The notes beneath the pieces were generated by a model. It ran no database searches and was not told the DNA's origin. It worked only from the letters and a program-made list of their open reading frames with translations. Positions 22,444 through 35,534 of a DNA stretch of 64,000 nucleotides are shown in pieces. The position numbers were made by a program, and so were the translations under genes. Source of the stretch: Penicillium oxalicum (Eukaryota > Ascomycota > Eurotiomycetes > Eurotiales > Aspergillaceae); assembly GCF_001723175.1 (NCBI RefSeq), contig NC_064651.1, positions 744,001 to 808,000 of the forward strand, in the 5' to 3' direction. Position 1 is the stretch's first letter. Each line of letters starts with the position of its first letter.

Positions 22444-23747
22444 GAGAGGCGGAATTGGAGGAATTGGGGAATTTACGAGGAGATAGGCAAGGAGGGAGAG
22501 AGAGAGTCAAAGTGATGGTGTGTTCGATTAGATAGTGTGGTCTCCGGCCGGAGCGGCACGCCAAGTCCCCTGCTGGAGTCTGTCCGTTGGCCGTTGGTAC
22601 ATAGTGGACTCCGACTAACTTGGGTGAATTATTAGATGGAACCAAGTACGCAATATTTGGGAGAGCTCCAGGGGGACTCTGAGTCAGATTAAGGTGGAGT
22701 TTCGTCAAACTTGAAAGTTTTTACCTGATGTCTATTTGTAGTAAAATGGTTTTGTTTTTGGTACGTACTTACTACCACTCTGGATAAGAAGAAGACCCGT
22801 CTTCGAGTAGATTGATTTCCTACAACCATGATCCCGATTGGAGTGATCAACAGCCCAGGTCTACCTCTGATTCGAAGATTCTCTGGAAATCTGGTACTAC
22901 TCACAGGACTCAGTGAGTCAATTTGCTGATCATAAAATGAACTTGACTGCAATCGAAAGGAGCAGTACAGCACCACATTTGAACCCTAGTAGCTAAAACT
23001 GTACCTCCTGAATCCGCTCCAGTGGCAGGTACATTCGTCGTTCTTTACTAGATGCCAAAAAATTGACTATTCTTCGAGAGTTCCCCTAAATCTTTAGTCT
23101 TTCAAAAAAAAAAAACAGCTTCCAGAGGTTAAATTGTGAAGCCTCGGGTACTTGGAAAAAAAAAAGAGAGAAAAAATTCCCTGGGTGTCCTTTCACGGTC
23201 CCTTTTGAGGAGTAGCCCCCCGTATGGGTATATCGTTCAAAAGTCAGTAGAATCACATGTCCGTACATCCATTCCTGTACATCCACCGCATCCCTTGAAC
23301 CTAGAAAGTCGTCATTCTCGCCTGCATCCTGGTTCTTTGCCACTCCTCTCTCACTCTCCCTCTCTTCCGAGTATTACTTTTCTTTGCTGTTTCATTTTGC
23401 CGCCACGACTTCAATGGAACATGTTCACAATTCCCACTTCTTGTTGGCCGCCTTTCCCCACAACCGTGCATCTCCACCTGCACCTTATTCTGGACCGTGC
23501 GTGGAAGGTCTTTGACTCGTTGGAGACGACGATCGGTTGAGACCAGTGGGGAGGGCCTTTGCACACCAGAACCACCAAACAAATCAAAAAAAGGATTGTA
23601 CATTGTACGGTGTACACTTGACATTGTCATTCCTAGAGGCAAGCCTGTCCGCCTCGCCCCCCTGTGTCCGGCTATCTAACAACGTCCCCGTCAGTCGCGT
23701 CATGGTCCATGTAGCTCAAGAGCCGAATCTCTCGGGTATTGACATCT

Positions 23748-23761
23748 ACCGAGTACTCGGT
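23748..23761. promoter_or_regulatory. Perfect palindrome ACCGAGTACTCGGT
   Basis: Fourteen bases that read the same on both strands, with CCG-N6-CGG geometry. Fungal Zn2Cys6 regulators bind paired CGG triplets, so it may be a regulator site; this is inference. It lies about 720 bp upstream of the FGGY kinase start. Confidence 0.3.
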
Positions 23762-24332
23762 TGCTCACAAGCATCAACAGTCTATGAAATCTGGCTCCTG
23801 GAGGAAGCCATGAGCCATGAAGCTTGTCAGTACAAGTCTTGCGACCGAGGATGACGCTGACCGTGGTAGTTTCATGACAACGACGATCCCGGATATACGA
23901 ACTGGGGCCGAGATTTAAATCGGTGTCACTGCAAGCTGAACGCCTACCACCAGAACGGTGACCAGGGACAGGTAGTCCACGCTTTTGAGAACAATCTCCA
24001 TATCTGCTCTGCTCTGATGCGAGATCACTAATAAGTAAAATCTTGAGTTGATTCTACCAGCCATCTCTTGGACGTTTTGTTTGATGCTTTTTTTTTGGGA
24101 GCAAGATACGTCGTCACAGAAGACAGCATCACCGGAGTGATACTTGCGTGTGTTTCCACCCAGTCGTCACTGTAAGCTCTGCTCCACTCGACCCCCGCAC
24201 AAGCTCCTCCAGCTCCTCCAGCCAAAATGTACCGCAAGTACCACCAGGTACCTCCGTAGCCCCACCGCCACTCCGTATCGGGCTCTGGTTGATTCACGTG
24301 CACAGCAGCTCAGCGGTGTTTACCATCGACCA

Positions 24333-24350
24333 CGAGAGAGAGAGAGAGAG
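24333..24350. repeat. (GA)n microsatellite
   Basis: About nine GA units lie 120-135 bp upstream of the FGGY kinase start codon, probably in its leader or core promoter. Confidence 0.85.
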
Positions 24351-24468
24351 AAAGATTCTCCTATCCTTCCGCTGTCTATCCTCAATTGACACTTTCTCAT
24401 CCATAGAGAAGATCCTGGTGTGAAGTTTGACACCACACCCGTTCTTCGTTCCCTCCCCACTCCACACT

Positions 24469-26482
24469 ATGGCTGCGCTGCCCTTCCGGCGGCCTTCTCG
24501 TCAGAGCTCCCGCCAGGCTTCTAGTGACCCTCGTGATGATATCCAATTGCACCAGGACCATTTCATCGGAATTGATGTAGGCACTGGAAGTGCCCGAGCC
24601 TGTATCATCAATTCCAAGGGTGACATTGTGGGGTTGGCCTCGGAGAATATCGGATTATGGCAGCCCGAGCATGGATATTATGTATGCAATCACTCTCCCT
24701 CCTCGATTGACTTTCTCGGCCCTGTGACAATGTGTCATCTGGCTCCCGGCACTGACCCTTTCCATTTTCAAACTGTAGGAACAATCCACTTCCGACATCT
24801 GGCGATGCATCTGTATCGCCGTGCAACGTGCCATCAGCCAACACAACCTCAACCCTAATAGCGTGCGAGGAATTGGCTTCGACGCCACCTGCTCGCTGTC
24901 CGTCTTTGACGCAGAGACTGACGAGCCGGTCTCGGTGACGGGTCCAAACTTTGACTCGGATCGAAATGTCATCCTCTGGCTCGACCATCGGCCCGTCGAA
25001 GAGGCCGCCAAGATCAATGCCACGAACCACAACCTGCTTCGCTACGTGGGTGGAAAGATGTCCATCGAGATGGAGATCCCCAAGGTCCTCTGGCTCAAGA
25101 ACAACATGCCCAAGGAGCTCTTTGATCGCTGCAAGTTCTACGATCTGGGTGATGCCCTAACCCATATCGCCACCGGCAATGAGAAGCGGAGCTTCTGCAG
25201 CGTGGTGTGTAAGCAGGGTTATGTCCCCGTCGGTGTCGATGGTAGTGTCAAGGGGTGGCAGGAGGACTTTTTGAATGAAATTGGCTTGAGTGATCTGACC
25301 AAAGACAACTTCAAGCGTATGGGCGGCGTCAACGGGGTGGTGAGCCTAAAAAGTTTTTGTTTTTCAAAAGAGCTGCAGAATAAGGCGTGGCTAACGGTCT
25401 CTTTTCTTTTGGTGGTGTTTTAGAATGGTGACTACCTCAGCGCCGGTGAGCTGGTCGGAACACTTTGTGAGAAAGCCGCCGCCGAGCTGGGTCTTCCTGC
25501 GGGCATTGCCATTGGCAGCGGTGTGATCGATGCCTACGCCGGTTGGATCGGAACCGTCGGCGCCAAAGTCTCTCTGGGGGCAGCCCAATTGACGGAAGAT
25601 GTCGCTCGAAATGACAAGGCACAGGCCTTCACCCGCCTGGCCGCCGTCGCGGGCACATCCACTTGTCATCTCGCCATGTCCCCCAACCCCGTCTTCGTCA
25701 ACGGTGTCTGGGGGCCGTACAAGGACACCATTCTCCCCGGCTACTGGATGGCCGAGGGAGGACAATCCGCCACGGGCGAACTGCTCAAACATGTCATCGA
25801 AACCCACCCGGCATTCAACCAAGCGCTGTCGATCGCCGAGTCCTACCACGCTAACATCTACGAGTATCTGAACGAGCACCTCAAAGAGATGGTCCAAGAC
25901 CAACAGGCCCCCAGTGTCTCTTACCTCGGCCGCCACTTTTTCTTCTACGGAGACCTTTGGGGCAATCGATCCCCCATCGCCGATCCCAACATGACCGGGT
26001 CGATCTTCGGCATGACCAGCGACAAGAGTGTCGACGGCCTCGCCATCCACTACTACGGAACCCTTGAATTCATCGCGCTCCAAACCAAGCAAATCGTCGA
26101 GACCATGAACGAGGCCGGCCACAACATCACCTCCATCTTCATGTCTGGCTCCCAATGCCAAAACGACATCCTGGTCCGACTCATCGCCTCCGCATGTGAC
26201 ATGCCCGTCGTGATCCCCCGCTACATCCACGCCGCAGTCTGTCACGGAGCCGCCATGTTGGGAGCCAAGGCCGCCAGTGCCGACTCGGAGGGCCGCACGG
26301 AAGAGCTCTGGGACATCATGGACCGAATGAGCAAGCCCGGCAAAAAGGTGATGCCGACCACGGATCCCAAGGAAAAGGCTTTACTCAAGGCTAAGTACGA
26401 GGTGTTTAAGGAGCAGTGCTTTGGCCAGCAAAAGTATCGGCAGATGGTCGATGACGCCGTGGGTGAATGGAAGCCGGAGTAG
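24469..26482 (+). CDS. FGGY-family carbohydrate kinase (ribulokinase-like)
   Basis: ATP-dependent sugar kinase of the FGGY domain-containing group (yeast YDR109C type, reported to act on D-ribulose); the substrate here is inferred. Exons 24469-24681, 24779-25339 and 25424-26482 give 610 residues. The phosphate-binding start FIGIDVGTGSARACIIN is near residue 31. It is followed by GIGFDATCSLSV, the substrate-side WLDHRPVEEA, and VCKQGYVPVGVDGSVKGW. The second FGGY lobe has GIAIGSGVIDAYAGWIGTVGA, the AGTSTCHLAMS segment and the ATP-site signature IFMSGSQCQNDILVRLIAS, then VCHGAAMLGAKAA. No signal peptide is seen, so it is probably cytosolic. A long open frame on the opposite strand (25391-26245) is an antisense shadow. 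Confidence 0.9.
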
Positions 26483-27597
26483 GTTTAAGAATGGTACTCC
26501 TTTCCGAGCAAGATATGGGCGGGAAGGATGCAGTGGCCGATGAGGAGACATGAAGATTTTCTTTTTTTTAACGATATTTGCACAGTCCTTACAGCGCAGT
26601 GCTAGACACAGTACATTCATACATGCATACACATTCATTGACTAGAACAAACATTTGAATCTCGTCATTTCATTAAAACACCGCACCGAGTGAGACCAGG
26701 TCAATCAAGATAAATAACTTCTAAAACCACAAACCACACATAGGTAACAAAAACCAAGTCACCTGGGTAAACCCAGAAAACTGAATATTGATCACATTTT
26801 CATCGAGTCACACATCTTACCAGATGAGCAATGCCTTGACATACAACTTTCAAGTTGGCCAAGTCTACACCTGATCAAGAGTATGTACAGTATGTACGCG
26901 TCCCATATATCCCTGTACCCTGCCACAGGAATCACGTACTTTCTTACACTTACTGACACATGCAGAAGCATTACAAGGCAAATCTCATGCGGAGCAATGA
27001 CCCTGGTGCGAGACGGAGTGGTTATCAGAACGCAGGAGGTGGGGAGAGGGGGCCAAAGGTGAAAAGTCTGGACAATTGAACGGGACAGAAAAACCTGGCT
27101 GCCCTCCTCCCTCCCCTCCTTCCAAGCAGTCGAGGGACGAGAAGGACAAGACCAATTAGCATGGCAATGTAAAGCGTGGCACAGCACATTATAGTATATG
27201 ACATATGGTGCAATATGGCAAAGACAGAGGAGTGTCTGATGAACATGGAACAAAAACAAAAGAATGGGATGAATGCACGACGCCGCAAGAAACAGAACAA
27301 AAAGGTGAATAAACTTCCCCGGTGCACAGTGGTAACAAGCATGGTCAAAATGAAAAAAAGCAAATCAAAAACACAGGCATAGGTCTCGTGAATGAAGGAA
27401 CGTCATGTCCGCTGTGAATGCAGGAGAAAGGAGAAGTGGGGAAGAAGACGCAAGCGAGTACAATATCAACATTCATGGTCCTTGCTGTCCCGGTCAACTT
27501 TCAATATTGGCCCGGATAGACGAGGACACATCTTCTTGTCCCATGATTTTGGTCCAGGCTTTGCACCTGGAAGCATATAAATGTCGGACCTCCGATT
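26483..27597. other. Intergenic, convergent 3' ends
   Basis: About 1.1 kb between the FGGY kinase and the exchanger gene. AT-rich in places. No gene, RNA or element recognised. Confidence 0.5.
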
Positions 27598-30500
27598 CTA
27601 GAAGGCCCGACCAGAAGTCGAGTGACCAACCGTATAGAATGTTTCAGGTCGATTCAGGCCAATGGCGAGGGTGTCGAAGCGATCGACTCCAATCGTATCC
27701 ATGTTGCTGTATCCGGACAGGTAGAAGCCAATGACAACGACCACGTATGTTAACAGAAGGACAGATCCTTTGAAGTAATTACTTTTGCCTTCGCCGTAGA
27801 CGTAAGAAAGCAAGAAAACACATAGAATCACGGTGATCATGTCCCATTGGGGGAAGATCAGGCTGCAGTACAAGAAAGAAGAGGGGAAAAAGTCAGCATT
27901 TGTTCAAACTCTCCCCCATAGCCTGGATGTGGCGTTTTGCGGTCCAATACTTACTTAAAAGAGTGGCTCGCCAGCTCAAGTGGGTCAATTGAGCGGGTGT
28001 AGAATGCACTGAAGAGAACAACCGCGGGGACCTGCAACAGACAGACTTGGAGTGCGTAGGCTGATCCGATCTCCATCGACAATGCAATGTTACCGTTCAT
28101 GGCGAATGAGATGGCATTCTGTAGAAAAGTCAGTGGGGGGGGAAGATTCTCAAAGACCCTCTCGCCCTTCTCTCGAAGTCAGCCGGGGGAGTTGACGGGA
28201 GGGCAAACTCATACCAAGAATTCAGTCGTGTTAGGAACGAGAGCAAACAGCGTCACACCAAGGAACTTTTCGTCCACGTCAACACTCTCCAGAACCACAT
28301 CCACTGTGTTCACCAATATCTCTGCGATGATCGCATATGCAACGGTAGCGCTGAGGAGGATGATCGAACTCTTGGCCTTGCTCCAATTAGGGGCATCGTG
28401 GCCACCACCACTGTGTGCAGGCTCCGCGCTAATCCCGAGATCCTCGTGCTCCTCACCTGGACCTTGCGGTTTGACCTGATCCGCAGAAGCACGGCCAGGC
28501 TGTCTTGATCCAGGAACCTGTTGAGCCGAGTTCTTGCGGCCCCGAGCCACGTCACGGGCTGCGACTGCAGCGGCGGTCGCTGCAACTTCTGTGACTTGGC
28601 GTACGAGACGCTCATTTTCTTCCCCGGAAAGACTGTGAAGAGGCTTGGGCGCAGATTGACCATCTCCATCGCCGCCACCGGATCGAGGAGGGACCAGGTA
28701 GGGCGTTCCGGACTTCCTGTCCGATGACCCACCTTCACCTTGATCAAAGCAAGCGCCGCTGGTATCCTCAAGGCCAACTTGTCGGAGCGACTGTCCCAAA
28801 ATACGCTTGTATAGCTGAGACTCGCGGATGGAGTCTTTTTGACCGTGCACAGCGCCGGAGGCCTCAGGGCCTCCCTGAGCGAGCACATGTCTGGGTTCCA
28901 AAGTGTAGGAATCGGAGATATGATGCGTGGCTTTCTTCTCCTTCTCTTCTACTTCCGTTGCCCAGATCAAAGCAGCGTGGGTCCGAAGTGTAAACCAGAG
29001 ACCGATGATGTACGAAAGAAACAAGAATACAGCGCAGATCCATGCATAGGGCTGCACGGCTTTCTTGAAAAAGGCATCATCAACCGCCGGGGTTTGAGAA
29101 AAGTAGCATCGGCGACAGTCTCTGCTCTTAGGGTCCAGTCCATGGGCACAAGAGTGACAGTTTAGCTCGTGCTACATGCGATCAAGTTAGTCAGACAAGT
29201 GGCGAAAAGCAGAGAGGTTGCCTTTTGACAGAAACTCACACTTCCATAGACCTGATAGAACAGTGTCGGGCCAAAAGACGCAATGACGGCGAATAATAGC
29301 ATGGTCGAGGTAACACCGGCCGACTTGACGTTGAATCGCTGCGTCTTACGCTTGATGGCACCGCAACACATCGAGAGTCCGGGCAAGAACAAAATACCCG
29401 CGAAAAGACTTCCAATGATACTTCCCTCCACGAGCTGAGACTTGCCCTCAGTCAGGGCGACACAGTAGAGGTAAACCTCAACCACAGTGGAGAAAAAGGC
29501 ATTGATTGCTGCACCTAGTCCCATTGATGATTGGGCGGAGATGGAGGCCACAGCCTGGCCAATGAAGTAGGCAAGAGGAATGATCGAAATCAGGGAAAGA
29601 GTGAACACCAGTGCCGGATGTGTGATCCACGATTCAATGGACAAGACGCCTCCGAGCACGTAGAAATCGAAGATGACGAAGAACACAAGAGCCAGCAGAT
29701 TGATGAAGAAGATGTTAGTACCGTCAATGGTGTACTTCCAATACCTTGTGCCGACTGCGCGGTATGTGCAAAGCAAGATGGACGTTGATGAAGACCCGGG
29801 GGTGATTTTGGAGTAGGAGTTGTCCGAGTGAAATGACAGAGCAAGAGGGTGACGGCGCAAGTGACTGGCTAGGATCAGGGTTACTCGACCCATAGGAATC
29901 CAGAACACAAGTAACCAACAGATCAGCGAAACCATGAGGATCAAAGGTCCCATCCAGAAATAGAAGAAGACAAAGAATACAACCCGACCAAGACTCCACT
30001 CACCCCGACCAAAGAGCCGGCGTTTGGAGGGATTGAATTGGGAATCCTCCGACTGTCCACGCTGGGTCCGGCCAAGGAGACTATCCTGCTCTCCCGCCGA
30101 GTCAACACTGTTGCGACGTCGGCCAACCAAGGATCGATCGCGACGAGGGCCGAAGAACAGACGACCATGCTCAAGATCACCATTCTGCCATTGCTCGTAT
30201 TCACTGATGCTGCGACCTTCGCCCTCGTCCTCCTCCGCGTAGTTGTCATCGGACCGGAGGAGCACAAAGGAGCCGAAGGGATATAAGAGGTACCGTGACA
30301 ATCCTGCAAAGACCCTACCATACTCCACAGCACTCGGAGAGAAGGCACACAAAAAGCACGCAAAGGCCGCTAATAGAGCAGCCAACGCCAGCCACCAACC
30401 AAAGAGTACCGACCACAAGAGGTTGGTCGCAAAGAGCACCGGGCTGACCCGGCCTCCCGGCGAGGAATGGATATCGCCCTCGGCAGTCTTCTCGACCGAC

Positions 30501-31315
30501 CGACTCTTCTTGTACAGTGCTGGTTTCCAGATCCTGATACCGAACGGGTGGGTTTCGTTGATCGCCTGCTGGCGGTCTTTCAGCGTAAAGCTCTCGGCAT
30601 CACTGGATGTCTCTTCGTCGTCCTCGTCGGACCCCGCAATCTCGTCTCCACTGGGGGCGTCACTTCCCTCGTCTGACTGGTGAACTGATGGGGCATTGCC
30701 TGCAACGTCCATCTCAGGCTCGGGGAGAGTATCCTCCTCCAGGTTCAGACTATCCGACTCGGCTCGGATTAGCGCGCTCGGTCGAGCTCCCACGCGACGG
30801 CGTAGGGTAGAGCTCCCCGCACGCGCAGGCCGAATTCGGGGGGATGGTTGCTGAGTAGCCGTTGCTTTGTGTTGGGCAAAGTCTTCCTCAACTTCCTTCG
30901 CATCGTCGTCAACCGAGAACCCTTGACCCTTGTGGGGCACGAATCGTTTGGAAGACATGCGACGAGTAACAGATGGCTTTCGAGACCGATCAGGCATCGT
31001 CGATGAGGCGTATGGGCGAAGTCCCTGATCGTCCTGAGCGTTTTCTTCGCTGCGAGCGTCAGTGACAGCTGGGTCGACAGCTTGCGCATCGAGGGTGCCT
31101 ATTTTCCCACCCCCACACGCCGGATTAGTACAACCAAGATACATGGCTTTACTTTAGAGGGTTGCACAAAATAGAAAGAGCCTACCATAGCCTCTTCGAA
31201 AGGAAGACGAGGACCGCATGGTCGGTACAGATGCAACGGAAGGGTTTTCGCTGGCTGGGGTGCCCGACCCTCGAGACGGATCAGGCTGGTCGGGTGCCTT
31301 CTTATCAGGCGCCAT
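27598..31315 (-). CDS. VNX1-type vacuolar cation/proton exchanger (CaCA superfamily)
   Basis: Large membrane antiporter resembling yeast Vnx1, which exchanges monovalent cations for protons at the vacuole; ion choice here is inferred. Exons 31315-31186, 31098-29240, 29171-28215, 28118-27955 and 27862-27598 give 1124 residues, all junctions in frame. Residues about 1-220 are hydrophilic, then come many membrane helices. The first exchanger repeat carries SSMGLGAAINAFFSTVVEVYLYCVAL with the alpha-motif GSIIGSLFAGILFLPGLSM. A Cys-rich loop follows (CHSCAHGLDPKSRDCRRC), then a long variable cytosolic loop (about residues 740-930) of low complexity. The second repeat has FALVPNTTEF and AMNGNIALSMEIGSAYALQV. 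The last exon ends with helices LCVFLLSYVYGEGKSNYFKG and VLLLTYVVVVIGFYLSGY. It is longer than single-unit Vcx1 proteins, as usual for the Vnx1 group. Confidence 0.87.
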
Positions 31316-31977
31316 GATTCTTCGATGATCCGCAACAGTTCTACAGCACGAAGGAAAGAGAAGACCAGCAAAAAGGCTGGGAATGGACAAAGAATCTCGA
31401 ATGGATTAAAATCAGGGAAAGCCGAGATTTTTCAGAAGAAACCCTCCCACTTCACATTGCGGGGCTTGGTCAAAGTAATGGGAAGATCCAAGTCTTGGAA
31501 CCTGCGGTGACCTGCTGTTTCAATCAGCTGAGGATCGTACAAAAGAGCAACGCAGACCGCAGGGTCGGACACGCCCGCGTGGAGAGCTTTCAGATGACCG
31601 TTTTCTGGTTCAGCCAATCACTTTGGTCACTGCGATGCTGAGTCAGTTGTGGTGGGGAGCTCTCCGAAAGCTCGATTGTTTGCCTGATTTGCCAATTCTG
31701 AACGCCTTATTGCCCGATTTCCCAGGCTCTAGATATTTAGTCATCCGTTGGCGTCCCGTCCCGGCGGCCGCAGCTTCAAGCTGGTCCAGCTCGAGACGCC
31801 AGTGTCAAACAATCCTCATCGTCATCACCTCTTCAATCCCAACGCCATTTTCATACACTCTTTGATCCCTGTACGCTGTGCTCTCTGGGTAAAGCTCCAC
31901 ATTCTTCAACCCAGTCAGACGGCTTGCGACGCTCCCTCCTGCTCCGCTCATCAGCGTCATCCCTCCCACTCTCCGCC
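31316..31977. promoter_or_regulatory. Divergent promoter region VNX1-like / RPT6
   Basis: 660 bp between start codons of two divergent genes. Just before RPT6 the sequence is pyrimidine-rich. No clear TATA box. No gene recognised. Confidence 0.5.
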
Positions 31978-33341
31978 ATGGCGCTGGATAACTATTACCG
32001 CAACAAGATCGAGAGCATGAAGCTCGAGATCATCCAGGGTCAGGCTGTGCTTCGACGCCTGGAGGCTCAACGCAATGATTACAATTCCCGCGTGCGACTC
32101 TTGCGAGAGGAACTTGGTCTTCTCCAACAACCGGGCTCTTACGTCGGTGAAGTGGTCAAGGTGATGAGCACGAAGAAGGTGTTGGTCAAGGTACACCCAG
32201 AAGGCAAATACGGTACGCAACTCCCCTCACACTCCGAAGTCGCCCATTTCTGGCTTGAAAGGAACCCACAAACATGGTTGGAGGGAGCCTGCTAATGTTC
32301 GCTGGTGTTACGCATCTACAGTGGTGGATATTGCCGACGGCGTGGACATCGCCAAGCTCACCGTGGGCAAGCGAGTTGCCCTCCTCTCAGACTCGTACAA
32401 GTTGGAGAAGATGCTACCATCCTCGGTCGACCCGCTTGTATCATTGATGATGGTGGAGAAGGTACCGGACAGCACATACGACATGATCGGTGGATTGGAC
32501 CAGCAGATCAAGGAAATCAAGGAGGTCATTGAGCTGGGTCTCAAGCATCCAGAGCTGTTTGAGTCTCTTGGTATTGCGCAACCAAAGGGTGTGCTCCTCT
32601 ATGGTCCTCCTGGTACCGGCAAGACGCTATTGGCCCGAGCGGTGGCTCACCATACGGACTGCCGCTTCATTCGTGTCAGTGGATCAGAACTGGTGCAAAA
32701 GTATATTGGTGAAGGTAGTCGGATGGTGCGTGAGCTATTCGTGATGGCCCGAGAGCATGCGCCCAGTATTATCTTCATGGACGAGATTGATAGCATCGGC
32801 TCCAGCCGTATAGACTCGGCTGGAGGTGGTGATTCCGAGGTGCAACGAACCATGCTGGAGTTGCTTAACCAGCTGGATGGATTCGAGCCAACGAAGAACA
32901 TCAAGATTATCATGGCGACGAATCGATTGGATATTCTGGACCCTGCTCTGCTACGACCGGGGCGAATCGACCGAAAGATTGAATTCCCCCCACCATCGTA
33001 CGTATCCGCTATTCTTGCTGAAGTGTTTAACCAAGCGCCTAGTGTCTTTCATGCTAACATGGTTCAATTTGGCGCTGCTTAGTGTTGAGGCGCGTGCCGA
33101 TATTCTCCGAATCCACTCTCGATCGATGAACTTGACGCGCGGAATCAATCTGACCAAGATTGCGGAAAAGATGAACGGATGCTCCGGTGCCGAACTGAAG
33201 GGTGTCTGCACAGAAGCCGGCATGTACGCCCTGCGTGAGCGACGAGTGCACGTTACTCAGGAGGACTTTGACCTGGCCACCGCCAAGATTCTCAACAAGC
33301 ACGACGACAAGGAGGTGGCCGTTTCCAAGTTGTGGAAGTAA
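31978..33341 (+). CDS. RPT6: 26S proteasome regulatory ATPase subunit Rpt6
   Basis: One of six AAA+ ATPases in the base of the 19S regulatory particle, which unfold substrates and open the 20S gate. Exons 31978-32212, 32322-32997 and 33083-33341 give 389 residues, close to other Rpt6 proteins. The coiled coil is near residues 10-50 ([20 protein letters not shown]...[10 protein letters not shown]). An OB-type segment follows ([18 protein letters not shown]...). The AAA domain has Walker A GPPGTGKT at residues 173-180, pore-loop [14 protein letters not shown], Walker [12 protein letters not shown], sensor [22 protein letters not shown] and the C-terminal small domain. It ends in LWK rather than a classical HbYX motif. 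The start [10 protein letters not shown] is preferred; the upstream in-frame ATG at 31924 would add a leader absent from the family. Confidence 0.96.
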
Positions 33342-35514
33342 ACGTCCGTGTCCTTTTTTCTTCTTCTTACTTTCTCTCCCGATATTCTCCAGTATCTCTG
33401 GTCCGGGCATGGATCTGCGGCAGAAATTAGAGGCCTTCATTTTCTTTTGTGGCACTTGCTCAGCGTTCGACCAGCACTGATCATTTTCCTTGGACCACGG
33501 ACGAAAGGATGCGTGCCCAATCTGTACCACTAGTGCCATAATCGTACCGGTTTCTCTCCGAATGTGAAGTACATTGCATGGTATGGGCATCACGGCGTGC
33601 ATTGAGTAGTATCCATGATCTGCGGGGGTAGATCAATCCTCTGGGGAAACATTCGAGAATCGTGGTATGCCACCAAAGGACCTTGACGTTGACATTGAGA
33701 CACTGCGATTCTTCATACGTTAGATTCTGTCAATTAGCGTTGTGGCCGAGGATTGAATTCCATCCACTTTACACAGTGTAGTCAGTCCTTATCGTTAGCC
33801 CTTTAGCACACGACCTTTGCAGTCTCCGGGGTACCCGATTCGCTCATGTGCTCGATCCAATCACTCAATACAGCGGGGACTCAAATGAAGACATACGAGG
33901 CCGGGGAACTTTTGTCGTCCGCGCTTGCAGTTCATCGTAAGACTAGAGAACATGCGCCTTATACTACAAGCTGACTGTCTTTTGAAAATTGTTCAAGACC
34001 GCGGCATTCCGAATCAAGACTTTTTTCTCCTTCTCTGTCTGTCTTGAATCCAGCCATACAAAAGACGTTCATGACAAGATTCTCCATTTCCATGTCAGTA
34101 GTGATCAAGTAAATAATAGTCTATCCTCAGATGAGTTGGAATTCGAGTGGAATTTTTCTTCTGCAATCTGCTTGACAATGACTCCTTCCGCCAGCCCTCT
34201 AGAGGCACAATTTTGAAGGGATATCCAGAGTCCGAGCATCAAGTGCGCAGTGAATACAGCAGGCCCGCTGGGTGCGTCTCACGTGGTGTACACACAAATC
34301 TATTTGAACCATTGCCCTTTGCAGTTTCAGCGTCTTCACTTATTTCACCAAAAGTAGCAGGATTCCAAGTCTTTTTTTGCCAGGCACTTTTAGCAGACTT
34401 AAAATCAAGGCTACTGGATAGGTAACCACAGCTAACCTACTGGTAAGTCCTGGCACCTTGGGCTAAGCGGAGTGAGTAAAAGAGCGAAAGGTTCAGTCTG
34501 GAGCCCGATAAATGTGGCGATTAGGGGCTGTTGGTAAGCTTCTGTCTCGATGCTTTGGTTGAGCTTCGTAGGAGGTACTCTGCTGCACTACATCCCATTG
34601 AAACAAGTACATTTCTGTATTGTTGTCTCTTTCAGATTCACGAGGTAGACGTGTACAATACTCCGTACTCCATAGTCGAACTCGGGGTCACACTCAAAGT
34701 TTGTACCGTAGAGTCAATACTGCATGCACCGGAGACATCCCATGTGCATCGAGTCAGTCAGGGATGTTCGGAGAAATGGAAAGAAAGGAACTGAGTTGGG
34801 TGGGCTTGGGGGCCGAGTCAGCATGAGCGTACAGGTATGCGTGCATGCCGCATTGAGGATTTCGAGAGTGGAAAGGTTTGTTTTTCACGATACAGATATG
34901 TTAGTCTAGTGTACGTATTAACAATAGAACCCAGAGTTAAATAGTGTAATGAGAGTGCACTGTTTATCTGCAGAATCTATTGATCTGGTTAATTCAAGAC
35001 TTGGCTGCTAATTATCCCTTTGAGTCTTGGCGAAATGCGGATGATTCGATCATCACATGTCGAGACGCGAGACAAGAAAAATCACTAGAGGACCTGGACT
35101 GTAGAACTGGCCAAGGGTCTCTTTAATAAAGGTATTATGTACCTAACAGACATGACCATGTCTTGTAATTTACTATTTCCAAAAACAGGACAGCCTTATC
35201 ACACATAAATGCTAAGCAGGTATAGTTTTGCTAATACATAGTGCACGAAAAGGATGCAGATCTCTTGGAATTCAAGATCAGGCCGTATTAATTATGCATA
35301 TTCTAGCAAAGATTGCCCAAGCAGGGTAAGATAGGTAGTGTTCCACGGTCCCCACATCATTCCACATCTGAAGACATTTCAGTTACTAGCCATTTCATGG
35401 CTGTGTGCAGGTAATTTCATGTACTAAGGTTGGCGCGGATGAATGGAATCCTGCGCCAAGTGGACACATGGAGCAGCACTCTGTGTTCACTAACCAGTCA
35501 TTTACTCCGTCAGT

Positions 35515-35534
35515 CCGCCGACTTTTGTCGGCGG
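35515..35534. repeat. Perfect 8-bp inverted repeat with TTTT loop
   Basis: CCGCCGAC-TTTT-GTCGGCGG forms a GC-rich hairpin. Its position in a gene-poor stretch gives no direct role. It may be the tip of a decayed element or a structured RNA. Confidence 0.5.

Larger units (their letters stand above)
22444..24468. promoter_or_regulatory. 2 kb divergent promoter region EMC10 / FGGY kinase
   Basis: No gene recognised in 2025 bp between two divergently transcribed genes. Contains A-rich runs near 23105 and 23157, a perfect 14-bp palindrome at 23748-23761 and a GA microsatellite at 24333-24350. Short frames here lack protein character. Confidence 0.5.

Noticed and set aside
25391..26245. 284-codon minus-strand open frame opposite the FGGY kinase
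   Set aside because: Antisense shadow; the plus strand carries the full conserved kinase domain.
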